Part shown: one piece after another, positions 1 to 12,249 of the stretch
Layout: every line of letters begins with the position of its first letter
Numbering within the stretch: position 1 is the first letter of the stretch
Source: Spirometra erinaceieuropaei
Lineage: Eukaryota; Platyhelminthes; Cestoda; Diphyllobothriidea; Diphyllobothriidae
DNA: 64,000 nt
Assembly: GCA_902702965.1 (NCBI GenBank)
Contig: CACRXP010000089.1
Coordinates: forward strand, 1,098,330-1,162,329
Direction: 5' to 3'
The notes under the pieces: generated by a model
Database searches by the model: none
Told to the model about the DNA's origin: nothing
What the model saw: the letters and a program-made list of their open reading frames with translations, nothing else
Translations under genes and position numbers: made by a program

Positions 1-99
1 TTTTTATGGTTTGCAGTGTTCAGGTGAAAAAAACTGCTGGCGGCAAACTTTCGACCGTCAAGAATTGAGGGGTTGCACTGTATCGGATATTTTTAGTTG

Positions 100-430
100 C
101 CAATTTTTTTCATGAAGTTGGGGTTAGTCCAAACAGAAGCGCCGAAGAACAGCTGTCGCTGTTGGCCAAAGAAATTGTCCCTGATAATACCGGCCATAGT
201 GGTCCGAGAGACTACAAACGCCATCGCTACGGTACAGTCGATCAGTGGATTTGGAGGCAAAAAAGAGGAAGCGCCTATATGTAGTGCAAAGAGGCTGCGG
301 AATCACCATGTAGGAATTGCGCGTGGCATAAGACCGAACTCTCGGAGTGAGAGTGTCAATTAGCGGAAGATTGGACCTAGACTTGATGCGAAAAAGGATG
401 CAAAGGCCAGCGGAGACTTGATACAAACTT
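100..430 (-). mobile_element. CR1-like LINE fragment, extreme C-terminal region
   Basis: The minus strand encodes SAGLCILFRIKSRSNLPLID and FRRFLFFAS-type sequence, aligning with EAGFCLLFRINHSSNFPRIS and KRSLFFAS of the 3346-5283 copy. Confidence 0.7.
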
Positions 431-439
431 TGCGTATTG

Positions 440-720
440 TGTGGAGCTCAACTGCGCCCTTCGGTGCGATGAATTTTTCCAACTCGCCGCAACAACTAAC
501 CTCCGGGGACATCACTTCAAGCTACGTGTGCCCCAGGGTAGACTGAATATGAAAAAATAGTTCTTATCCAACCGTGTCGTAGAACCGTGGAATAACCTGT
601 CCGAGACGGTTGTCATGTCTCAATCTGTGGAGACATCTAAATGTCGGCTTGACAGACATATGCTGCAGCAACAAGCGGACTATGCGACTTTTTAGCCATG
701 AGACCAGTGGCATATATGAA
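440..720 (+). mobile_element. LINE tail of a second CR1-like family
   Basis: The plus strand reads ATTNLRGHHFKLRVPQGRLN, a stop, then NRVVEPWNNLSETVV and KCRLDRHML, the conserved end of CR1-type reverse transcriptases. The copy at 23990-24161 has the matching [13 protein letters not shown]. Confidence 0.75.
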
Positions 721-1179
721 TCAGTGTCTGCATCCACTTAATGCTGTAATTTCTTCATATGTTGCTTATTTATCGGTTTTTTTATGTACAAATAGGGAGT
801 TTAAAGGTGTAAGCCTATTTCCTTCAGATACACTGACTGAATGACTGACGTACATACACACATACCTATATACATACATACACTGAACTGACCCCCATTA
901 CGGATTCAGATTTGCACGCAATAATTGACATCGTCGGAGCAACCATATCAATAGTGCGAGGAGTCATCTGTTAGTCCGACTGTGGCATGTGCGGTTTGAC
1001 AAACCCATTACTGAAATGGAAATACTTTTTCCTAATTTCGCTGGCGACAACCGCCTGTATTCGTCGATTCCTCCAATGAAATGTTCAATAGCGACTTTAT
1101 GCTTTCCAAGGTTAGGTGCTTATAGAACTTTGACTCAAATACCGATAATATAGGGGGTGTCCTAAGTTCTAATGAAAGA
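721..1179. other. No gene; short microsatellite
   Basis: A TACA/CATA-type microsatellite lies at about 846-888, probably the tail of the LINE fragment before it. Nothing else is recognisable. Confidence 0.6.
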
Positions 1180-1600
1180 TAATTCGAAAAAGTAGACTAG
1201 GATCAAAAGAAGAGTGCGTGTTTAAATCGGGAGAAAAGGGGTGGCAGAACCGCCATGAAAGAATTCCGCGTGGCATAATAACAATCTCTCTGAGTGAGAC
1301 TGTCTATACGTCGAGTTCATGTGAAACAGGAAGCCAAGGATAACTTCGAGTCTTCTAATTCCCAAAACCTTAATGCTCGCCAGCTGATATTTCTAAGTAT
1401 AAGAAGTACCGGGTGCGACTGGAGAGAACAGTTTCCGGATGAAAAGCCTCTGAACCTTTTTGCTTTTATTACGGTCGCAGGCGTTCATTAAACCAAAGAA
1501 AGGACAGCAGTATTCGAGGACTGGAAGAACAAACATTTGATAAAGTCTTGGCTTCATTTCCGGAAGAAAAAATTATGCGATATGAATCCACATATCTGTG
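1180..1600 (-). mobile_element. CR1-like LINE fragment
   Basis: In shifting frames the minus strand encodes LPEMKPRLYQMFVLPVLEYC, close to LPEIKLRLYRMFVLPILEYC of the intact copy, and decayed downstream sequence. Confidence 0.7.
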
Positions 1601-1611
1601 CGGCTATGACC

Positions 1612-1710
1612 GAGATTCTAAAAAACACCCGGTTATCCTCACACAAAACCAACTCGTACGCCGGTTAATCGTGCATGTTCATCGACTAAATGGTCATGTA
1701 GGGATGTGAA
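1612..1710 (+). mobile_element. BEL/Pao-type integrase fragment (zinc-binding region)
   Basis: The open stretch reads HPVILTQNQLVRRLIVHVHR then LNGHVGM before a stop, resembling the H2C2 zinc-binding start of BEL/Pao integrases (HPxxL, then HxxxxHxG). Confidence 0.55.
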
Positions 1711-1719
1711 GAAATAATA

Positions 1720-2649
1720 CGTAAATAACTTATTTGATTAAATACCCGAAAGGGTACTTTCATAGCACGAAAAAATAAATTTTCAAGTAAGTTTTGGGAC
1801 ACGTAGACAGATTCTGTACAGTATTCAGATCATGGTCGTAAAGTAAACGGTCAGCTAGCAGTGAGGAAAACCCCTGATGATAAAGGCAAAATGAATATGA
1901 ATAAGTTAGCTTTTAAGAAAGAAAAGCCGTCATTCCTAGACGGATAAATATGCGGGTCGAAGAGGACTGGCCCGTATATGGTATTACATAAGGAATTCAA
2001 GACGTGAGTCGTCGAGGCAGAGCCCTCTAAATGGAATGAGGTTATCGCCTCCAAATGGCAAGACAGAAGAAACTAGACGCGACCGATCACAGTCCGTTTA
2101 GAGCCCAGCCGAGGAGGGGACACTAAACGTCAGGACGGTCATCAAAACTTTGAGGGCAGAATACCACACTTACACCTCTTCACTGACCGACAAAACCACT
2201 ATCAAATGGCGAAAACAGACAATTCCACCGTGTTCGCCAACAGACCAATTCGGTTCGAAATGAAGAGTTGACATCAATAACCGTGAATAGCCTCGATTGG
2301 AGGTGAGGGTTCGAAATCGCGGAGGCCAGAGTGGATTCCGGACGAGGGTCGGCGAGGTGCAAAACGGAGGCGGCTTAGAGCGTGCACGCCAACCTAGCCA
2401 CGCTACTGCTTTGGGAGAATTTGTCAGGAAAGATAAGGCATTCGATGAGGAACACTATACGTGGAGTGAAAAATCGAAAAAACTCAAAATTGTGATGAGA
2501 TCCTAGATAGTGAAACCACACAAAGAGAAGAAAATGTGAGCGGATACGGTAGTTTAATGGCGACGTTCAAAGTCCCCACGACCATTTCTCAGTGTCATAA
2601 AGAAACTTGTCCGGGAAGGATGGGGAAAATATAAGTTTGATCGAGCCAA
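1720..2649. other. Unassigned sequence
   Basis: Short frames only; none has family landmarks. Probably decayed repeat. Confidence 0.5.
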
Positions 2650-3345
2650 TATTCAGATAAAGGCGCGGCCTTCGCCTAAAAGTATGAAGATTATCTGACG
2701 ATCATATATCTATTGGAAGGTTATTCCAGAGGAAAGCACACCTGCAAGCGAAAAATAGACCGTTTAGAGGTGGAGGAAGCGGAAGGACGTGTTCTCGATG
2801 AAGAATTGCGATGATTGTACGGCCGACTAACAAGGGTAGGGCTGGAATTCGAGGAAGATTTGAACAATTATTAATGCGAAAGATGAGATAGAAACCTGCT
2901 TCCAGTCTTCGAACTCATAAAGATTCTAGGTTAGTTATGTGGCATCTGTCTGAGTAGGAAATAATTAGTAAAATGTCTCTGAACATTTTCGATTTTTAAA
3001 CTACAATTCTCCTTCATCAAACTAACGAATGTACAGCAATACTCAAGAATGGGAACATCAGATAGAGTCTATATTTAATTTCGGAAGGAAATAAATCGTA
3101 AGAAATAAAGCCACAAATTATGGCAACTTTGGCCGTAATTCCGTCAGCGTGTGGCGAGAGATCAAAATTATTGGTATGAATTAAGCCTACATCCATGATG
3201 GAGGTATACTCAGTCAAAGGTGTGCCTTGAAAGACTACTGGATGGGGTAGCCTATTAGGTCCAAAGCACATATAACGACATTTAAACGGAGAGAATTCCA
3301 TTAGTCATTTTGAGTTCCTTGCTGAAAATGCAAGCAAATCAACAT
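2650..3345 (-). mobile_element. CR1-like LINE, 3' portion of the split minus-strand copy
   Basis: The minus strand encodes LMEFSPFKCRYMCFGPNRLP, aligning with LMEFSPSKCRYMCFGPDRLP of the nested plus copy, then a degenerate C-terminal region. It continues the element interrupted at 6151. Confidence 0.82.
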
Positions 3346-5283
3346 GGAATTGTTTCAGAAGTGGATCTTTCTGTGAGCTCATTATCAGTTCATCTAAGAA
3401 TCGTTGAAATATTTGAACTAGCTTCGAAAATGAGGCTCGAGCGAGATAGGCGTAGAGAGTCTTTAGCTATTAATGACGTGAATGCTTCTAAATCAGTTGC
3501 TCAGATCTTCCGTCAGAGATCATCTGCTAAGTCCCACCAAGTCATTCCGCCCTTGCTTAGTGCTAGCGATGCCTTCATTACAGAGGAGTCAGGCAAAGCA
3601 GAAATTTTAAATTCGTTCTTTGCCAAACATTTCACCATTGAAACTGATCCGATCCCTTTAATTCCTTCGTTGTCTGATGCTTCTCTTAGCTTCATTAATT
3701 TTTCTCCTGAATGTATTCAAAAACTGATAAGCCATCTTCCTAACTCTCACTCATTAGGTACGGACAATATCCCAAACTCTTTGATAAAACAGCTAAGAGA
3801 TTTTCCTCCTCTGCTTAGCAAAATCTTTTCAGTATTTCTCGTAAATGGCTTCTTCCCTGACTATTGGAAAACTTCTATTATTATTCCAGTATTTAAGTCT
3901 GGCTGTCGTTCTGACGTACAGAACTATCGAGGTGTCCATAAAACACCCTCTCTCGCCAAAATCTTCGAAAAAATTATCGCCGTAAAAATTACCGAATTTT
4001 GCATAGCCAATCAAGTTATTAGCCCTTCCCAGCATGGTTTTTTACCAGATCGCTCTTGTGAAACATGCCATCTGTCGTTTCTCGATCTACTTACCTCTCT
4101 TCGTAATGATCACCTATCTGTTTTCGTAATTTATTTTGATCTTAGTAAAGCCTTTGATAAAGTGCCACATAAAAGACTCTTAATTAAATTGGAAGCTATG
4201 GGAATTCGCAGTCCACTAATAGACTTTCTCAGGTCATACCTGTCTAATCGTAAACAAAAGGTTTTGGCGGGATCTTCACTTTCCAGTGAAAGTCCTATTG
4301 TGAGCGGTGTCCTACAAGGTACCATTGTAGGTCCTCTTTTGTTCTTGCTTTACATAAATGATATTTCAGCAGCAGTTAAACATTCTCAATCATTTATTTA
4401 TGCCGATGATCTCAAATGTGTATATTCTTTCAATAAATCTACGAGCCTTCATTGCCTGGAGCAAATTCATGCTGACTTGCTTGCTCTCTCAGCTTGGAGC
4501 TCAAAATGGCTAATGGAATTCTCTCCGTCTAAATGTCGTTATATGTGTTTTGGACCTGATAGGTTACCCCAACCTGCGGTCTTTCAAGGAACACCTATGA
4601 CTGAATGTACCACCATCAAGGATTTAGGTTTAAGCTACACTAGTAATCTTGATCTCTCGCCGCACGCTGACAGAAGTACAGCCAAAGCTGCCCAGATTTG
4701 GGGCTTTATTTCTTACAATTTCTATCTTCCTGAAATTAAATTAAGGCTCTATCGTATGTTTGTACTTCCCATTCTCGAGTATTGTTGCCCATTCTTTGCT
4801 TTGATGAATGAAGCCAGTCATTTAAAAATTGAAAATGTCCAAAGACGTTTTTGTAAAAAACTTTTAGATAGGGAACATCCCAATATCTCCTACTCAGATA
4901 GATGCCAGCTAATTAACCTAAAATTTTTATGGGTTCGAAGACTAGAAGCGGGCTTCTGTCTCCTTTTTCGCATTAATCATAGTTCAAATTTTCCTCGGAT
5001 TTCAACACTTACCCCTAGTAGTCGTCCATACAATCTTCGCAACTCGTCTCTAATTATACCTCCTCCAGCGTCCTCCAACTCTAAGCGCTCCCTTTTTTTC
5101 GCTTCCAGGTATACTTTCATCTGGAATAACCTTCCAATAAATATAAGATCTTCAGAAAATCTACACACCTTTAAGAGAAGGCTACGCCTTTATCTGAATA
5201 CTGACTCGCTTAAACTTTTATTTTCCTCATCCTTCCCAGACAACTTTTTCTATGACACTGAGGAAGGGCCACCGGGAATTTAG
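3346..5283 (+). CDS. Reverse transcriptase of CR1-like element (endonuclease missing)
   Basis: The open frame has the reverse-transcriptase palm motifs in order: IYFDLSKAFDKVPH, GVLQGTIVGPLLFLLYIND and the catalytic FIYADD, followed by the C-terminal region ending in WNNLP-type sequence typical of CR1/Jockey-clade LINEs. The frame is open from 3310, but about its first dozen codons belong to the element it landed in, so no genuine start is present. The endonuclease and ORF1 are lost through 5' truncation. The uninterrupted catalytic domain suggests a fairly recent insertion. Confidence 0.9.
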   Translation, partial: GIVSEVDLSVSSLSVHLRIVEIFELASKMRLERDRRRESLAINDVNASKSVAQIFRQRSSAKSHQVIPPLLSASDAFITEESGKAEILNSFFAKHFTIETDPIPLIPSLSDASLSFINFSPECIQKLISHLPNSHSLGTDNIPNSLIKQLRDFPPLLSKIFSVFLVNGFFPDYWKTSIIIPVFKSGCRSDVQNYRGVHKTPSLAKIFEKIIAVKITEFCIANQVISPSQHGFLPDRSCETCHLSFLDLLTSLRNDHLSVFVIYFDLSKAFDKVPHKRLLIKLEAMGIRSPLIDFLRSYLSNRKQKVLAGSSLSSESPIVSGVLQGTIVGPLLFLLYINDISAAVKHSQSFIYADDLKCVYSFNKSTSLHCLEQIHADLLALSAWSSKWLMEFSPSKCRYMCFGPDRLPQPAVFQGTPMTECTTIKDLGLSYTSNLDLSPHADRSTAKAAQIWGFISYNFYLPEIKLRLYRMFVLPILEYCCPFFALMNEASHLKIENVQRRFCKKLLDREHPNISYSDRCQLINLKFLWVRRLEAGFCLLFRINHSSNFPRISTLTPSSRPYNLRNSSLIIPPPASSNSKRSLFFASRYTFIWNNLPINIRSSENLHTFKRRLRLYLNTDSLKLLFSSSFPDNFFYDTEEGPPGI

Positions 5284-5376
5284 CATGTATCTGTTCACGT
5301 TTCCTTCCTTTATGAGTGTCTCGCTACCTAAGATCCCTCACCAGAAATGTTAATTATTCCAATTTTTCAGTTCATG

Positions 5377-5697
5377 CATCGTGCCCTCACTGAATGCGCT
5401 CCATCGACGCTCTTGGCGAAGCCTTCTATATTCGCCATATACTAGTAATCTGGTCGCATCTCCTTTGCCCTATCCTCGGATGGACTCTGATGAATGTAAC
5501 AGACCGCATCTGGGTTCTTGTCGCCTCGAGACTGGTTGTCATCGTGCCCTTACAGAATGCGCTCCATCGGCGGTCTTGACAAAGCCTTCTATATACTAGT
5601 AGTCTGGTCGCATCTCCCCCCATGCTCGGATGGACTCGGTTGAATGAAACCGACCGCATCTGGGTTCCTATCAGCTCGAGACTGGTTTTCAATTTCG
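5377..5697 (+). repeat. Two 163-bp tandem units in the 3' UTR of the CR1-like element
   Basis: The units start at 5377 and 5540 with catcgtgccct and both end in gagactggtt; each holds a gaatgcgctccatcg core and ggatggact. They differ at scattered positions. Confidence 0.85.
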
Positions 5698-6150
5698 CCA
5701 CTTATTTTTCTTACTCAAGGCGTTACAGGCCAGTCCTGACCGACCCGCATACGTACCATTTTATGAAATCCGTTACACAATGCTATATACAGCTGACATT
5801 TATTTCGGCCATGTTGATGTCGGACTATATTCCATTCTGTACCGCCACATGCAGGCCAGTCCTCCCTGTATTTTTCTGATGCTATTTTTCTGAGGTTTTT
5901 TTTTCTCCTGTTAAATTACTACAATCATTTTTAAATTTTGCTTTGGAGTTTTTTTTCATCCCTCGTTTTTTTCATTTTTTTCATTTTCATTTTGCTTAAC
6001 GGACTTCTAATCTCAAAAACTATGTATTGCACTTTGTACATATTTTGCCTACCTCGTCTAAAATTCGCATCTAAATTTATTTTTACTTGCTTTGATGGGA
6101 CCCCGACGGGTCTTTAATAAAAATAATTGAATTGAATTGAATTGGATTTA

Positions 6151-9100
6151 TTGAATGAATATACGCATTTGAGATAATTATCATAATTAAGGGATTGGGA
6201 ATGTTTAACTACCGACGAGATATCAATGATGCAAAGCAGGAACAAAAGAGGACCTAAAACGGTGCCTTGTAGGACACCACTCACAATTGGACACTCAGTG
6301 GAAAACTAAGATTCTACTAAAACGTTTTGTTTACGATTAGGCAGGTATGACTTGATAAAGTCTTTATGAGGACTACAAAGTCCCAGAGCCCCTAATTTAC
6401 ATAAGAGTCTTTAATATGGTACTTTAACAAAGGCTTCACTAAGGTCAAAATAAATGACGGCAAATGATAAATGATCGTTACGAAGAGAAATAAGTAGATT
6501 GAGGAACAACATATGACATGTTTTACATAAGCGATGGGGTAAAAAACCATGTTTGGAAGGGGTACTAGCTTGATTGGCTACAGAAAAGTCGGTAATTTTC
6601 ATGACGACAAATTTAGCAATGATTTTTGTAAAAAATGGTGTCTTATGGGCACCGAGATAGTTCCGAACATCAGAACGACAGCCAAACATAAATACTGGAA
6701 TAATACTAGAAGTTCTCCAATAGCCGGGAAAGAGACCATTTTCGAGGAAGACTGAAAAGAGTTTGCTAGGCAGAGGAGGAAAATCTCTTATCTGCTTTAT
6801 AAGAGAGTTCGGGATGTCAGTTCCTACAGAGTGCGAGTTAGTACGTCGATCTGCCAGTTTCTGAATACTCTCAGGAGCAAAATTAATGGTTTTGAGGGAA
6901 GCACCAGACGACGGAGGAATTAAAGTGAAGGGGTCAGTTTCAAAGGTGAAATGTTTGGAAAAGAATGAATCTGACAATTCTGCATTTCGTGACTGCTTTG
7001 CAATGAAGGTCTCGTTGGGAGTGAGCAAAGGTAGAATGACTTGGTGATGGGAGATCCTAGCAACAACTCTAGATAGACTCGCACCGCTAATAGCTACAGA
7101 CTCTCTACGCTTATTTCGCGCAAGCCTCATTTTCGAAGCTAATTCAAATGTTTCAGCGATTTTTAAGTGAACCGACAATGAGCTCACAGAAGGATCTTTA
7201 TGCTGCTTCCGTGGCTTTTTAAGTCCGTTTTTAGAAAATTTAGGGCGGTGGAGGAAGTGGCACTCGATTTGAACGTCTTCAGTAGAATGAGGTCGAGAAG
7301 ACCTGCTGTTACGCGTTGCAATAACTTTTAAAAAATATAGAACATTATTTGGAAAAATATTTTGTACCAGTCCAGAGCGCTTGTAAAGTTATTTACTAAT
7401 TCCCTTCAAACATTAGCATAGCACTGTTGGCTTTGCGGAAATGGTAACTGGAAAACAACAGAGAATTAATGCATGATCACTTTTAAAAAGGTCGCGATGG
7501 AAATCCATAGATAGAGGGAGGATGCCATTAGTGAAAACTAAATCTAATACTCTATAGTTTCTGGTCGAAGAGTGGACTAATTGAGACAAGTCTGGGAAGT
7601 CAATTGTATCCAGAAGCTTCTGGGATTTAGGAGAGGAAGTACGTGTATGCCAGTCGATTTCTGGCAAATTAAAATCTCCTACGATTATCTTGTTATCCAA
7701 TAAAGTTATGCGAATTTTTCCAAATAGTTCACAGAGTTGGCTTTCATTTTCGGAGTAGCAAGGATAATTATATATACATCCGATTAAGGCTTTCCTATTT
7801 GGCGGAAGGATTGGCGAATCAAACGGAGATTTCCAGAAGAGGAAGAAATGTTCAGGTCATAGGGCGAATGTGGAAGAAAGGCTCCGATGTAACGAACGCA
7901 ACCACCGCCGCGTCTTTAAGCACGGTCTTGTCGGTATAAGCTGAGACATTCTATAAGGAGCGCCGAGTCGGAAGTTAGGGAGTGAGCCCAAGATTCTTGA
8001 AGTGTAAATCACGGTCAAATTCAAAGGCCACAGTTCTTAGTTGTGTCAACTTTTGCACGACTTATCTTGCGTTGAGAGAAACCATACTGAGCGTATCTAT
8101 AGGATGCAGGTTTCGCTAACTATTACTTATGAAAAGGAAGAGTAGGTGGTGGAAAATTAGGCTGTAGGAAGGGAGTAAAGTGTGGGAAGGAAGGTTGCTG
8201 TTGTCTGAAATTCGTGGGGATATTACCACTAACGGAAGAGGCAGTGTTGAATTGTAGCGTAGTTGGGCAGGATCCCTGAAGAGGAATGCTATTTCGTGGG
8301 GTCAAAGACATAGGAGACGTAAAAATAGGATTTTGAGGATGTGGATCATAATATGAGGAGTTATTTATGGTAGAAAACAGGCCAAATGGTTTCGAGGAAA
8401 TGTTTACATTATGAGTAGGCTTTATTAGTTGGGGCGTCAAGCTAGCTGTGGGATTGGGAAAATTATCAGCGACATTGCATACTCGCATTTTACAGACCGG
8501 TGTGTTAGTGGGCTTCCCAACTATGGTGTCTTATTTAAATTGAAATTAGGGATAGGACTAAGTGAAGATCTCCCTCGGTTATTACCTGCCTTATTTGATC
8601 TTACCGCTAGGTCAGACCTGAGTTGCCTGGCATGGGAACGAGATGGATTTGACTCAGTTTTATTAGTTGAGTCATTATTTGGAGTCCTTGATGTCGGTTG
8701 CGCTTCTAAGATTGGTCCATCTTTACTGTAAGGATCAAGCAGTCTGATAAAATTGAAAGCAGCATCTGAGCAATTATCGCTGCCTGGAGATGTTTCAAAG
8801 TAGCAGATTTCAACTGAATCAGTGATCATAGGCTCATATGTAAAGCAAGATGGAGCTAGGGCCTCCGAAGATACGGAAAAAGTTGGTTTACATCGGATGA
8901 AGAACCTGCTTTAGAAGCTAATTGTAGGTTAATAGAATTTTCGGGTGTCTTAAAGTTTGCTAATGGGGCGGATGTTCTGCGTTGCATCGGTGTTTTATCC
9001 CGATTAATCAAAAGTTTATTTCGTCTAAGATATTGAGCTGAACGTTTCAAATGGGAAAAAATGAAGTCAACTTCTATCGGCGAAAATAATTTGACAAGGA

Positions 9101-9420
9101 TTAGTGGATTTTTGCTACTATATGTAAGTCTTTTATCTTCAGCGATCTTAAAGTTGGAGTCACACAAGAAAGGGAAATGGGAGGCGACAACGATGGATTG
9201 TCTACTTTCAGGACCATTTTTCAAAATAAAGTTAAAATTTCGCTGATACCTGTCTCCGGTCGTCCTAGCAACGAGGTCGATGAGAGCGCAAGCTTTTCAC
9301 ATTGTTGTGACGTAAGTACTGACCATTTGTTTTCAAGAAGAACACCAAGGATAGAAAAATTGACCCGTAATGAGACATAAACTGGATAAAATTTTCTACC
9401 GCTTAAAGTTCTATTTTTTA
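6151..9420 (-). mobile_element. CR1-like LINE, 5' portion on the minus strand
   Basis: Read on the minus strand, this holds ORF1 remains (9224 to 8123), an apurinic-type endonuclease (with GDFNLPEIDW and SDHAL at 7700-7413) and the N-terminal two thirds of a reverse transcriptase (7187 to about 6151, including IYFDLSEAF and GVLQGTVLGPLLF). Stops and frameshifts break it. The rest of the same copy continues at 3345-2650 beyond the nested insertion. Confidence 0.82.
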
Positions 9421-9889
9421 ATATTTGCGATAGGTTTCAAATAAGGATCTTGGGATTCAGTTTCCATCAAATTTCACAAACCAGTGTTATCCTGCGAGAA
9501 AAATACTGGCTAGTTCGCGGCCAAGCACTCATCAAATGAGTCGTTGGGTCTTATTCTGTGTGTCGACGTTGGCACTCGCAACTCTGTCAACATCTGATGG
9601 TACTTTTGCAGCTTGATCGATTGGGGCCGTATGATCCCCCTTTTACGTTCATCTAGGTTGGCTACCTCATACAATTTCAGGTAAAAATAGCCCGACAGAT
9701 GGAAAAGAGGTATTGCTCTCTTTTGAGATGCCTCAGCATTTGCACATTTCAGATCGAGATGGTCTCAAACATGGAGACCGAGTTGCTCCTGTGTGCTTTC
9801 AGTAGATTCTTCACCCTGAGGGGCTGTGAACTAAAACGTCACATTTATAACAGACCCAATTTTAAAGTGGCTGAGAACTAACTGAAGGA
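9421..9889. other. Unassigned sequence between two retroelements
   Basis: No gene or repeat recognised. It may be the decayed 5' side of the BEL/Pao fragment to its right. Confidence 0.4.
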
Positions 9890-10415
9890 GTCGCTGAAGA
9901 AATGGAACTAGGACCGAATAGTTAGCTCTCTTACGGAGAAGAGATGCGATGGGATCCTCGCGCTCTCCACAGCCAGTCATCGGAGAGAAATGTGGGAGAG
10001 CCTCGTACGGTCCATCAGACAGGTATTACTTTTACTTTTCGGTTCACAAGTGGTCGCCGATCAGGTCTTCACAACGACCATGACCGAGCTGGAAAACATA
10101 ATGAATGACCGGTCGCTGATTAAGAAAAGTACGGACGCTGTACTCATTCTTCAACACATTTTTCTGAGCACCCAGAAACTTTTGTCGTCTGTCGAGGAAT
10201 GCAGCCACTTCAGAATTAACCGACGGTGGCGCCAGGCCCAACATCTTGCTGATATATTCTGGAAAAGGTGGATTAATGCCTACTTGCTATCGCTGCAAGC
10301 TAGACAAAAGTGGATCGGTGAGGCCCCACAACTCCATATTGGAGATCTGGTCCTTACAATTGACAAAGGGGCACCACGAGGACACCGGAAGAAGGCCGTC
10401 GTGGAATAGCTGCTC
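9890..10415 (+). mobile_element. BEL/Pao LTR retrotransposon, integrase C-terminal fragment
   Basis: The plus frame has WESLVRSIRQVL, a TMTELENIMNDRSL motif, RRWRQAQHLADIFWKRW and the C-terminal GDLVL with a PRG motif. This is the order seen at the end of BEL/Pao integrases (VWERxIRSVR, the E and NSRPL catalytic end, then RWR..Q.L.D.FW.RW). Flanking frames are shifted and no LTR is visible, so it is a relic. Upstream sequence has no recognisable protease or reverse transcriptase. Confidence 0.8.
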
Positions 10416-10612
10416 GAAGTCAAGAGCGGAAGGGTGAGAGATTCGATTATTAGACAGGCATCATAGGGCATCCAAGGTCAAGGCGCGCAGCTCAATTTCA
10501 AAGATAAGTGAAGCTCTGCATTTATCTGAATATTCTTAAGTAATTAATGCCTGTTTTTTACTTGAGTCCGTTTTAAAAGGCGCCTTTCTATATAAGGTAA
10601 AATTTTTTTCCC

Positions 10613-11117
10613 NNNNNNNNNNNNNNNNNNNNNNNNNNNNNNNNNNNNNNNNNNNNNNNNNNNNNNNNNNNNNNNNNNNNNNNNNNNNNNNNNNNNNNNN
10701 NNNNNNNNNNNNNNNNNNNNNNNNNNNNNNNNNNNNNNNNNNNNNNNNNNNNNNNNNNNNNNNNNNNNNNNNNNNNNNNNNNNNNNNNNNNNNNNNNNNN
10801 NNNNNNNNNNNNNNNNNNNNNNNNNNNNNNNNNNNNNNNNNNNNNNNNNNNNNNNNNNNNNNNNNNNNNNNNNNNNNNNNNNNNNNNNNNNNNNNNNNNN
10901 NNNNNNNNNNNNNNNNNNNNNNNNNNNNNNNNNNNNNNNNNNNNNNNNNNNNNNNNNNNNNNNNNNNNNNNNNNNNNNNNNNNNNNNNNNNNNNNNNNNN
11001 NNNNNNNNNNNNNNNNNNNNNNNNNNNNNNNNNNNNNNNNNNNNNNNNNNNNNNNNNNNNNNNNNNNNNNNNNNNNNNNNNNNNNNNNNNNNNNNNNNNN
11101 NNNNNNNNNNNNNNNNN
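10613..11117. other. Assembly gap
   Basis: A run of 505 N separating the BEL/Pao fragment from the RTE-like fragment. Confidence 0.98.
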
Positions 11118-11136
11118 ACGATAAAGTCAACAACGG

Positions 11137-12248
11137 ATGACTTCAGAAGCCATAAGACTAAGGTGGCGACCTCCAGGAAGCAGGTTCGAACGTCGAGGAC
11201 ATTGGAGAACCGCCAAATTTTCCATCAACCCAGTGATTGGTGATCGCATTGACGGACTACTTCGCGGTGTGAATAGCGGCTTTATTGCCGACAACTTAGA
11301 CAGGATCGGTTTTCAGCATGAGAACTTTGAGCACCATTTTCAAATTCGACGCCCAACCTACCACCTCACTTTTTTCTGCAGGAGTTTTATTTTCCTCCAG
11401 CCTACGCAGCGTCACTTGACTTTCATTCTAAGGAATGAATCGCATCGTCAGCACAGAGATCGCGTAACAACAAGGCGTCCAGAGAAGATGGTATTTTCAC
11501 CGAAATGTGCAAGCCTTGTATCGGCAGTGGTCCCTTGGCTCCATTATGCGATTGAGCAGGCATAAGGAGATGGGCTGGGTTCGAACGACTGGATTTCACA
11601 CATCCTTGTGCCTCCGCGAGAAATATCACAGCATAAGCCTCATTGACGTCGCTGAAACCGTATTCGTCATTGTCACCCTAAGGCCATCTAGTGTTCATAA
11701 GTCTAAGACGGGACCCAACCAGGTTGCTTTTAATTTGAACGTGGATGCATCAATCCGATATCCATACTGCGGCACATTTCCGAATTCCGCCATGGCTTTG
11801 TGTACTTGACGAGTCTGTGTTGTTGGCCTTGGCACAGCGTTTGATTCCGTCTATCACGAGGCTCTGTAGCCGACAACGGAACCATACCATATCCCGACAT
11901 AAATAATAATTGCAGTCATGGCCCACTATTCTCCTACCATCGCCTGAGTGTTCTTCGATCCAGCGTCCAACAAGATTGTATCTTGTCGCCTAATCTGTTC
12001 AAATACGCCATGAACTGGCTTATCGGAAGGGCCCTACACACCTTTGACGATGTTGAATTTGCACTCAAGCGCCGGCTGACTAGCCCTGACTGCTCTGAAG
12101 ACATCGCCGTGTTTGCGTCAAGTTTTTTTGAACGAAAAACTGTGGTGGTTCGGGTGGATGAATTTCGTAAATCAGTCTTTTTATGCATAAACGCTGAGAA
12201 GACCACGATGTTTTCGACTGCATTCCTGAGCAGGAGAAGCCGCTTCTC
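11137..12248 (+). mobile_element. RTE-like LINE relic, 5' part (interrupted)
   Basis: In broken frames the strand matches the better copy at 59150-60900: GVNSGFIADN near 11265 ([10 protein letters not shown] there), GPNQVAF-type sequence near 11710, TAFDSVYHEAL near 11835, SPNLFKYAMNWLIGRAL near 11985 and HKR/NAEKTTMFST near 12190. The match stops near 12248, where Penelope-like sequence begins. Confidence 0.78.
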
Positions 12249-12249
12249 T

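Larger units (their letters stand above)
3346..6150 (+). mobile_element. CR1-like non-LTR retrotransposon, 5'-truncated, nested in a relative
   Basis: The element holds a long open reverse-transcriptase frame, a 3' UTR with two 163-bp tandem units, and an end of ATTGA repeats after the sequence taataaaaa. Its left border is where similarity to the minus-strand host element stops. Both borders carry GAATTG, a likely target duplication that merges with the terminal repeats. It splits the minus-strand element between the YSFNK region and LMEFSP of the reverse transcriptase. Confidence 0.85.

Noticed and set aside
3310..3345. Start of the 657-codon reverse-transcriptase frame as a real N-terminus
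   Set aside because: These codons belong to the older minus-strand element, so the frame opens across an insertion junction.
10588..11133. Long open frame across the first gap
   Set aside because: It consists of N bases.
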